From Pseudidiomarina sp. CB1 (GTDB taxonomy: Bacteria > Pseudomonadota > Gammaproteobacteria > Enterobacterales > Alteromonadaceae), in the NCBI RefSeq assembly GCF_024752025.1, contig NZ_JANTPU010000002.1, positions 344,421 through 408,420 of the forward strand: a DNA stretch of 64,000 nt. Direction: 5' to 3'. Positions 57,852-64,000 of the stretch are shown piece after piece; positions within the stretch are counted from its first letter, which is position 1, and every line of letters starts with the position of its first letter. The translations under genes were made by a program, and so were the position numbers. The notes beneath the pieces were generated by a model, which worked only from the letters and a program-made list of their open reading frames with translations, ran no database searches and had not been told where the DNA came from.

Positions 57852-58865
57852 TTAATTAAGGGTGAGCTCGAGCGGAGTTTTGCTGGGTTCACCGGCAACT
57901 TCGCGCACCAGCCGCGGCACTAAAAAGCCCGGCAGCAAAGCGCGTAATTGCTCGGCAATTTGTAAAGCTTCGGCGTCAGTCACTGCAAAGTGGCTGGCGC
58001 CTTTTACTTTGTCGAGTTGATGTAAGTAATAGGGCATCACTTTTGCGGCGAACAAAGCTTCGCTTAACTCCGCAAGCACATCAGCGCTATCGTTAACACC
58101 GCGCAACAAAACGCTCTGATTGAGCAAGGTAACACCAGCCTGAGCCCAGGGAACAAGCGCTTCATGCAATTGCGGTGCTACTTCATGCGGGTGGTTGGTA
58201 TGCAGCACGAGTAAGGCCTGCAGTCGACTTGCGCCAAGGCGTTTACCGAGCGCTGGGGTTAGACGTTCAGGCAACACTACGGGCAGGCGCGAATGAATAC
58301 GCACGCGTTTAAGTTGCGGAATGACCTCAAGCTCAGCGAGTAATTGAAAAAGCTGATCATCGGTGGCGAGTAGCGGGTCACCACCACTAAGTATTACTTC
58401 GTTAATGTTCGGATCGGCTTGGATATAAGTGAACAGCTCTTGCCTTTGTGCGCGGCCAAAATGATGTTCGTTATAAGGGAAGTGCCGGCGAAAACAGTAG
58501 CGACAATTGATCGCACAACCACCGCGCAAAATAACTAAAACACGGGAGCGATATTTGTGTAAGAGACTTGGCGTTGTGTTGTCTTGCTCCGCCAAGGGGT
58601 CAGTAACGAAACCGGCTTGGTCTAAATATTCATCCTGCGCTGGCATGACTTGGCGTAATAGTGGGTCGGCTACATTTGCGCGCTCCATCAGACTGACAAA
58701 GTGGCGCGTCACCATCACCGGAAACAGCTCCCGTGCGCGACTGTGTGCCGCAATCCAATCATCAGGTAAGTCAAGTTGTTGGCCGAGCAGAATGGGGTCA
58801 CGAATGGCTTTGGCTAGCTCTTGTTGCCACGCGGGGCGTATAGAAATGACGTCAGCTTTGGACAC
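57852..58865 (-). CDS. epmB: EF-P beta-lysylation protein EpmB
   Basis: 337-residue radical-SAM lysine 2,3-aminomutase-like enzyme making (R)-beta-lysine for EF-P. The cluster motif CAINCRYCFRRHFPY is intact, with GGDPLLATDDQLFQLL and the PLP lysine region near DKVKGASHF. GTG start at 58865. Divergent from efp with about 138 bases between; epmA lies just beyond efp, so the full modification pair is local. Confidence 0.95.
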   Translation of the reverse strand: MSKADVISIRPAWQQELAKAIRDPILLGQQLDLPDDWIAAHSRARELFPVMVTRHFVSLMERANVADPLLRQVMPAQDEYLDQAGFVTDPLAEQDNTTPSLLHKYRSRVLVILRGGCAINCRYCFRRHFPYNEHHFGRAQRQELFTYIQADPNINEVILSGGDPLLATDDQLFQLLAELEVIPQLKRVRIHSRLPVVLPERLTPALGKRLGASRLQALLVLHTNHPHEVAPQLHEALVPWAQAGVTLLNQSVLLRGVNDSADVLAELSEALFAAKVMPYYLHQLDKVKGASHFAVTDAEALQIAEQLRALLPGFLVPRLVREVAGEPSKTPLELTLN

Positions 58866-58911
58866 AACACACTCGCAAACAGTTAGTTAAGATTCATCGA
58901 TAAGCCGCTAG

Positions 58912-58941
58912 TTTACCTGAAAATCATTTTTACCTGAAAAT
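58912..58941. repeat. 13-bp direct repeat between epmB and efp
   Basis: TTTACCTGAAAAT occurs exactly twice, at 58912-58924 and 58929-58941 (period 17). The second copy overlaps the -35 region of the efp promoter, so a regulator-binding role is possible. Confidence 0.6.
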
Positions 58942-58962
58942 TTCCCGTTAATCGTTTATTAT
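58934..58962 (+). promoter_or_regulatory. sigma-70 promoter of efp-epmA
   Basis: CTGAAA (58934-58939), a 17-base spacer and TATTAT (58957-58962), followed by a GC-rich discriminator (TGCCGCCG), 40 bases before the efp ATG. Confidence 0.6.
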
Positions 58963-59003
58963 TGCCGCCGAAATCGCTAAACCTGTTTGAAGATGAGGAC
59001 TCT

Positions 59004-59573
59004 ATGGCGAACTACAGTACAAATGAATTCAAGGCTGGTTTGAAGATCATGCAAGATGGCGAGCCTTGCGCCATTGTTGAAAACGAAATGGTTAAGCCGG
59101 GTAAGGGCCAAGCCTTTAACCGCGTGAAAATCCGTAAGTTGATCAGCGGCAAAGTGGTTGAAAAAACCTTTAAGTCGGGTGACAGCGTAGAAGGTGCCGA
59201 CGTCATCGATGTCGATTTGGCGTACCTCTACAACGACGGTGAGTTCTGGCATTTCATGAACAATGATACCTTTGAGCAAATTGCTGCTGACGAAAAAGCT
59301 GTCGGCGATGCAACCAAATGGTTAGTTGAGCAAGATGTGTGTACTTTGACGCTTTGGAACGGTAACCCCATTGCGGTCACACCACCGAACTTTGTCGAAC
59401 TGGAAATCACTGAAACGGACCCAGGTTTGAAAGGTGATACTGCCGGTACAGGTGGTAAGCCTGCGACCTTGATCACGGGCGCGGTTGTACGTGTACCTTT
59501 ATTCGTACAAATCGGCGAAGTGATTAAAGTTGATACGCGAACTGGCGAATACGTCTCACGCGTGCAGAAGTAA
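59004..59573 (+). CDS. efp: elongation factor P
   Basis: 189-residue tRNA-shaped factor that rescues ribosomes stalled at polyproline. The modified lysine lies in [20 protein letters not shown], the Lys34 context required for beta-lysylation. ATG 59004 has TGAGGAC upstream; the longer frame from 58962 begins in the promoter. epmA follows by 13 bases. Confidence 0.98.
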   Translation: MANYSTNEFKAGLKIMQDGEPCAIVENEMVKPGKGQAFNRVKIRKLISGKVVEKTFKSGDSVEGADVIDVDLAYLYNDGEFWHFMNNDTFEQIAADEKAVGDATKWLVEQDVCTLTLWNGNPIAVTPPNFVELEITETDPGLKGDTAGTGGKPATLITGAVVRVPLFVQIGEVIKVDTRTGEYVSRVQK

Positions 59574-59586
59574 ACACTAACTAGCA

Positions 59587-60552
59587 ATGCAGCGCTCGTT
59601 GAACTGGCAGCCTTCGGCAACCCTTGAAACGCTCAAAGCGCGCGCTGCATTATTGGCTAGCACCCGCGCTTTCTTTGCCGTGCGCAATGTGCTCGAAGTT
59701 GATACGCCTTTGTTAGCGCAATGCGGTGTCACCGATCCCCACCTCGAAAACCTGCAAACCGAATTTTTGCAGACAACTTACTATCTGCAAACGTCGCCGG
59801 AATATGCCATGAAGCGATTGCTTGCAGCTGGCAGCGGTTGTATTTATCAATTGAGCAAGGTATTTCGCGCGGACGAGCAGAGTCCGCGCCACAATCCAGA
59901 ATTTACCATGCTTGAGTGGTACCGCGTTGGGTATAGCATGCAGGAACTCATTGCTGAGGTCGGGGCATTACTGCAAGCCACCGTGAACGCTCCTCCTCTG
60001 CAGCAAATGACTTACCAGCAGCTGTTTATGGCGCGGTTAGGGATCGATCCGCTTGCTCCTAACGCCTTAGCACAGCTGCAAACGGAATTGGCACAACGCC
60101 CAGAGCTGCGCGATTGGGCGAGCGCAGAAAGTGATCTAGACACTTTGCTTGAGGGTGCGATGGCGTTGGTTATCGAACCACAGCTGCAGCCCGAAGTACC
60201 GTTAGTGGTCACGCATTATCCAGCTTCCCAAGCGGCGCTGGCTCAGCTCGACCCAAGTGACCAGCGCGTAGCGTTGCGGTTTGAAGTTTTTTACGGCGGT
60301 CTCGAACTAGCCAATGGTTACCAAGAACTCACCGATGCAGAACTGCAAGCGCAGCGTTTCGCCACGGATAATGCACGCCGCGCGCAGCTTGGAAAAGCGC
60401 AGCGAACCGGTGATGCGCGTTTACTTGCGGCGTTACAGCAAGGCATGCCAGCTTGCTCTGGTGTCGCCTTGGGCTTTGATCGGTTAGCGATGCTCGTTTG
60501 CCGCAAACACTACATCTCTGAAGTTTTACCGTTCGCAATTGATCGTGCTTGA
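59587..60552 (+). CDS. epmA: EF-P-lysine ligase EpmA
   Basis: 321-residue paralogue of lysyl-tRNA synthetase catalytic domain without the anticodon-binding domain (formerly GenX/PoxA). Class II motifs: FRADEQSPRHNPEFTMLEWYR (motif 2), FYGGLELANGYQEL and SGVALGFDRLAML (motif 3). It attaches beta-lysine to EF-P Lys34. Co-transcribed with efp. Confidence 0.96.
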   Translation: MQRSLNWQPSATLETLKARAALLASTRAFFAVRNVLEVDTPLLAQCGVTDPHLENLQTEFLQTTYYLQTSPEYAMKRLLAAGSGCIYQLSKVFRADEQSPRHNPEFTMLEWYRVGYSMQELIAEVGALLQATVNAPPLQQMTYQQLFMARLGIDPLAPNALAQLQTELAQRPELRDWASAESDLDTLLEGAMALVIEPQLQPEVPLVVTHYPASQAALAQLDPSDQRVALRFEVFYGGLELANGYQELTDAELQAQRFATDNARRAQLGKAQRTGDARLLAALQQGMPACSGVALGFDRLAMLVCRKHYISEVLPFAIDRA

Positions 60553-60555
60553 GGC

Positions 60556-60589
60556 TTGCTGAATCGAAGCGTGATGTTATAATATAACA
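60556..60589 (+). promoter_or_regulatory. promoter with overlapping Zur-type operator before the MerC-domain gene
   Basis: The perfect 15-bp palindrome TGTTATAATATAACA (60575-60589) matches the gammaproteobacterial Zur box core. It overlaps a consensus -10 TATAAT (60578-60583), with TTGCTG (60556-60561) 16 bases upstream. A bound repressor would block RNA polymerase. Confidence 0.75.
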
Positions 60590-60623
60590 ACTTCACCAAG
60601 GCGATAGTAAGGTAATCGAGCAC

Positions 60624-61013
60624 ATGACACAGCGCTCCTTAGACAAAACAGGTATTTGGGTGACCACCTTGTGTGCGTTGCACTGCTTGTTGCTGCCTGT
60701 GATCCTGCCGATGCTATCGTTGATAGGTTTATCGTTCATCGGTGAAGAACTTCTCGAACGCACGATTTTAAGTATTAGCCTGATTGTCGGTTTCGTTGCG
60801 CTGCTTGTTGGCATGCGCAAGCATTTACGCTTTTATCCGCTACTGCTGCTTGTTGCCGGTGGAGTGATTTACTGGCACAAGGATAGCTTAGGCGAGATCG
60901 GTGAGCCGGCGATTATTCTACTTGGTGCTAGTCTTATTGTTGCTGCGCATTGGGTAAACCTTAAGCTTACCCGCCGCGCGACCACTGTACTGATGCCGAA
61001 AGCAACTTCTTAA
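60624..61013 (+). CDS. MerC-domain membrane protein, predicted Zur-regulated
   Basis: 129-residue inner-membrane protein with about four helices. The N-terminal CALHCLLLPVILPML has the paired cysteines of MerC transporters. The rest is hydrophobic (LSISLIVGFVALLVGM, LLLLVAGGVIYW, LLGASLIVAAHWV). No mer operon is nearby. The Zur-type operator in its promoter suggests expression under zinc starvation, so a role in zinc handling is more likely than mercury transport. It converges with trmA, overlapping by 4 bases. Confidence 0.82.
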   Translation: MTQRSLDKTGIWVTTLCALHCLLLPVILPMLSLIGLSFIGEELLERTILSISLIVGFVALLVGMRKHLRFYPLLLLVAGGVIYWHKDSLGEIGEPAIILLGASLIVAAHWVNLKLTRRATTVLMPKATS

Positions 61014-62113
61014 GCGGTGCAACGTTCGAGCACCACCCCTGCTTCCATGTGATGGGTGTAGGGAAACTGATCAAACAAAGCGCGTTTGGTGACACGGTGT
61101 GTGGTGGCTAACTTTTCAAGGTTCGCGACTAAAGTTTCGGGATTACACGAAATATAAATAATGCGTGAATACTGCCGAACTAACTCTAAAGTATCATCAT
61201 CAAGACCAGCTCGAGGCGGGTCAACCAACACGGTTTGACAGTTGAAGCTTTCTAGCTCGGCTTCCGCGGCGCGGCGCGATTCTTTTTCCCCTTGCATCAC
61301 TGCGCTAAAGTCCTCTGCGGACATTCGCACCACGGTGACATTATCGATGCCATTCAACTGACAGTTAAAGCGCGCTGAGGCAACGCTGGTCTTACTAATT
61401 TCAGTGGCAAGTACGCGATTAAAGTTACGCGCTAAAGGCAAACTAAAGTTACCGTTACCACAATACAGCTCTAACAGGTCATGATCTGTTGCTGTAGTTG
61501 CCGAGAGAGCCCACTCAACCATGTGAATATTTACTGCGGCATTAGGCTGGGTGAAGCTATTCTCGATTTGTTGAAATTTATAATCGCGGCCAGCGATGGG
61601 TAGTGTTTCTGTTACCCAGTCTTGTTCAAGGGCAATTTTTTGCTTGCGGGAGCGACCGATGAGTTGAATTTCACCAAATTGACTTAACGCCCCACGTAAT
61701 TGCAGTGCTGCTGTTTGCCACTCGTCATCAAGAGGACGATGGTAGATCAAGCTAATCAATGCCTGATGACTTGTTGTGGTTAGAAATTCAACTTGAAAAA
61801 GCTTTTGCCGCAATATCGGACGCGAGCGAACATAGTCCAGTACAGCAGGCATGAGTTGATTCATCAGCTTACTACCTGCGGGGAAGTCGTCCATACGAAT
61901 CTTTGCCCGCGTTTCTGGGTCGAACATGATATAGAACAAGTCGTCGCCTTCGTGCCAAACCCGAAATTCAGCTCGCATTCGGTAATGCTTGGCAGGTGAG
62001 GCAAACACAGCGAGCGGCTCTTGGCAAAACGGTGCAAGCATGGTATCTAAACGTGCCTCCTTGTCATCGAGTTGGTCTTGATAGAGTTCGGGTTGTACCG
62101 CTATATGTGTCAT
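61010..62113 (-). CDS. trmA: tRNA (uracil(54)-C5)-methyltransferase
   Basis: 367-residue SAM enzyme making ribothymidine at T54 of tRNA. Motifs: LLELYCGNGNFSLPLA (SAM site), VLVDPPRAGLD, and the catalytic cysteine in IIYISCNPETLVANL. ATG 62113 has GAGG 6 bases upstream; an in-frame ATG six codons earlier lacks such a site. Length fits E. coli TrmA (366 aa). Confidence 0.95.
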   Translation of the reverse strand: MTHIAVQPELYQDQLDDKEARLDTMLAPFCQEPLAVFASPAKHYRMRAEFRVWHEGDDLFYIMFDPETRAKIRMDDFPAGSKLMNQLMPAVLDYVRSRPILRQKLFQVEFLTTTSHQALISLIYHRPLDDEWQTAALQLRGALSQFGEIQLIGRSRKQKIALEQDWVTETLPIAGRDYKFQQIENSFTQPNAAVNIHMVEWALSATTATDHDLLELYCGNGNFSLPLARNFNRVLATEISKTSVASARFNCQLNGIDNVTVVRMSAEDFSAVMQGEKESRRAAEAELESFNCQTVLVDPPRAGLDDDTLELVRQYSRIIYISCNPETLVANLEKLATTHRVTKRALFDQFPYTHHMEAGVVLERCTA

Positions 62114-62324
62114 GCATGCCTCAAGCTTCATAAATGAGCTGCGAATTGTAATTACTCACCGACAAAAGTCCAGTTTGTCTGTATTTGCCTTCTTTACAAA
62201 ATCCTTGCAAACGAACATTGATTAACCAGAAAAAGTATTTCAATATGTTTCTTCGCTCGATGAAAAAACAAAAAAGAGCGACGAACAACAAATTAGGTTA
62301 AACAACAATAATAAGGTGACACAC

Positions 62325-63926
62325 ATGTCTAAGCACTTTGCCAAGCGTGGCGGCTTTGCCGTCGCAGCTTTAGCGCTCGCTGTTAGCAGTGCGGTAGTTC
62401 ATGCCGGTAACGATAAGGAACGCGTTATCATCCAATTCAAGCCAGGCAGTCATGCACAAGTAGAAAAAGCGGTGCAACGTGCTGGTGGTAACAAACACGT
62501 CGACCTCAGCAAACTGGACGCGATGGCTGTATCGGTCCCAAGCGCAGCATTAAATGGTCTGCGCAATAATCCAAATATTATTTTGGTTGAAGAAGATAGT
62601 AAACGTTACCTTTCGAGCTCACAGTATGAGCCAGGTACGCCGTACGGCATCACGCAAGTGCAAGCAGATCTCGTCAGTGATGCAGGCGCCGGTGCGGTCA
62701 AAGTTTGTATCATCGATTCAGGTTACGATTTAGGCCATCCTGACTTACCTACAAGCGGAGTAACAGGACGTTTCAATAGCGGTTCAGGTAACTGGTATAC
62801 CGATGAAAATGGTCATGGTACACATGTTGCTGGCACGATCGCAGCATTGGCGAATGGTGAAGGTGTAGTGGGTGTGTTGCCCAACGGTAACCTGAACTTG
62901 CACATCGTGAAAGTATTCAGCGCTAGTGGTTGGTCATATTCTTCCTCTTTGATTGCGGCAGCAGATGAGTGCGCAACAGAAGGTGCTCAAGTCATTAATA
63001 TGAGTTTGGGTGGTAGCCGTGCTAACCGTACTGAAGAACGTGGCTTTGCCCAACTCAATAGTGCAGGCGTTTTGAGCATCGCTGCAGCGGGTAATGACGG
63101 CAACACACGTCACTCGTATCCAGCGTCGTATGATTCGGTTGTCTCTGTGGCAGCAGTTGATAGCACTGAAGCCATCGCTTCATTCTCGCAGCAAACAGAT
63201 CAAGTTGAGCTTGCTGGCCCTGGTGTCGCTGTACTGTCTTCGGTGCCACGTGGTACTGGCGAAAAAGTGGCTGTGACGGTGGGAAGCAATGGTTATGATG
63301 CTAACGCGATGGATGGCTCTGCGCGTACCGAAGCTACAGGAAGCCTAGTTGATTGTGGAATTGGTGACTCAGCTTGCGCTGGTGCTAGTGGTGCGGTTTG
63401 CTTGATCGAACGTGGTGCGATTTCGTTTGCTGAAAAGGTACAGGCTTGTGAAGCTGGCGGCGGAGCTGCAGCTATTGTTTACAACAATGAACCTGGCCCT
63501 TTGTTAGGTACCTTGGGCGAATACTCAGCGTCAATTCCGGCGGTAGGCGTGTCAGATACTGACGGTGCAGCTATGATGTCGCAACTTGGCAGTTCAAGTA
63601 CGGTGAGCGTGGTTGATAGCGATTGGGCGTTCTTTGATGGAACCTCGATGGCAACGCCTCACGTTGCTGGCGTTGCAGCATTGGTATGGTCACAGCATAC
63701 GAGCTGTACTAACGATCAAATTCGTGCGGCATTACATGCATCGGCCAAAGATTTAGGTGCAACAGGTCGTGACAATGCTTATGGTTATGGTCTTGTGCAA
63801 GCCAAAGCAGCTGTTGATTACCTAACGACGAATGGTTGTGCTGGTGACACCGGTGGTGATACAGGTGGTGACACTGGCGGTAACGGCGGTGGCAAAGGCG
63901 GCGGTAAAGGCGGCCCGAAGAAATAA
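62325..63926 (+). CDS. secreted S8 (subtilisin-like) serine protease with PA domain
   Basis: 533 aa. Signal peptide (VAALALAVSSAVVHA), an inhibitor-I9 propeptide (residues about 34-97, RVIIQFKPGSHAQVEKAV to NIILVEEDSK), and the peptidase domain with triad Asp in CIIDSGYDLGHPDL, His in ENGHGTHVAGTIA and Ser in FFDGTSMATPHVAG. A PA insert (about 320-425, with GAVCLIERGAISFAEKV) splits the domain before the Ser. The tail is GDTGG repeats then Gly/Lys-rich. AAGGTG precedes ATG 62325. A roughly 210-base leader separates it from trmA. Confidence 0.93.
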   Translation: MSKHFAKRGGFAVAALALAVSSAVVHAGNDKERVIIQFKPGSHAQVEKAVQRAGGNKHVDLSKLDAMAVSVPSAALNGLRNNPNIILVEEDSKRYLSSSQYEPGTPYGITQVQADLVSDAGAGAVKVCIIDSGYDLGHPDLPTSGVTGRFNSGSGNWYTDENGHGTHVAGTIAALANGEGVVGVLPNGNLNLHIVKVFSASGWSYSSSLIAAADECATEGAQVINMSLGGSRANRTEERGFAQLNSAGVLSIAAAGNDGNTRHSYPASYDSVVSVAAVDSTEAIASFSQQTDQVELAGPGVAVLSSVPRGTGEKVAVTVGSNGYDANAMDGSARTEATGSLVDCGIGDSACAGASGAVCLIERGAISFAEKVQACEAGGGAAAIVYNNEPGPLLGTLGEYSASIPAVGVSDTDGAAMMSQLGSSSTVSVVDSDWAFFDGTSMATPHVAGVAALVWSQHTSCTNDQIRAALHASAKDLGATGRDNAYGYGLVQAKAAVDYLTTNGCAGDTGGDTGGDTGGNGGGKGGGKGGPKK

Positions 63927-63951
63927 ACACCTGAAATAGAGATGTTTTGTT

Positions 63952-63980
63952 AAAAAGCTCGCTGCGTGCGAGCTTTTTTT
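63952..63980 (+). terminator. terminator after the protease gene
   Basis: 11-bp perfect stem AAAAAGCTCGC / GCGAGCTTTTT with a 5-base loop, followed by further Ts, 26 bases past the stop codon. Confidence 0.9.
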
Positions 63981-64000
63981 ATGCGCTTTGTACAGTATTT

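Overview
The window reads as chromosomal DNA of a marine gammaproteobacterium of the order Alteromonadales. Gene order and protein style point to the Idiomarinaceae (Idiomarina, Pseudidiomarina or Aliidiomarina); this is an inference from recognised families and synteny, not a database match. Supporting gene orders are dusB-fis, purH-purD, aroQ-accB-accC-prmA, groES-groEL, orn/rsgA-psd, and efp with both of its modification genes.

Layout. 1-5.2 kb is housekeeping: the end of rlmJ, prkB, slyX, fkpA, rsd, nudC and hemE. 5.4-9.5 kb is a two-gene RND efflux operon. 9.5-13.2 kb holds a phosphodiesterase, psd, rsgA, orn and two identical tRNA-Gly genes. 13.2-15.2 kb carries a D-glutamate catabolism gene (dgcN type) and a LysR regulator with a perfect LysR-type dyad between them. 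15.2-33.9 kb is a complete aryl polyene (APE) pigment cluster: a phosphopantetheinyl transferase on the + strand and a long run of nearly contiguous minus-strand genes. These encode ketosynthases, the chain-length-factor-like protein, two carrier proteins, dehydratases, a ketoreductase, an acyl-activating ligase, a thioesterase, acyl- and glycosyltransferases, an aromatic amino acid lyase, a LolA-like carrier, an MMPL exporter and lipoproteins. 34.3-40.0 kb has a CoA-transferase, then a cytochrome cd1 nitrite reductase carrying an extra N-terminal cytochrome c domain, placed behind a perfect FNR/DNR-type site and translationally coupled to a TonB-dependent receptor. 40.1-53.5 kb is core metabolism: maoP, purD, a lipoprotein-like methyltransferase, purH, fis, dusB, prmA, accC, accB, aroQ, dsbD, cutA and groESL.

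53.6-57.1 kb is an AT-rich accessory island between groEL and the efp region. It holds an unrecognised 307-residue protein, a WYL+WCX-type regulator of 404 residues, a MazG-like pyrophosphohydrolase with an unrecognised N-terminal half, and two small proteins. A GAC-N7-GTC element lies upstream of each of the three transcription units, and two of these elements match at 19 of 24 positions. This makes the island the best candidate here for an undescribed, self-regulated system, possibly for defence. 57.3-64 kb returns to housekeeping: a DUF3016 protein, epmB, efp, epmA, a small MerC-domain protein under a perfect Zur-type palindrome, trmA, and a secreted subtilisin-family protease.

There is no gene-free stretch over 300 bases. 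No insertion sequence, CRISPR array or replication origin was seen.
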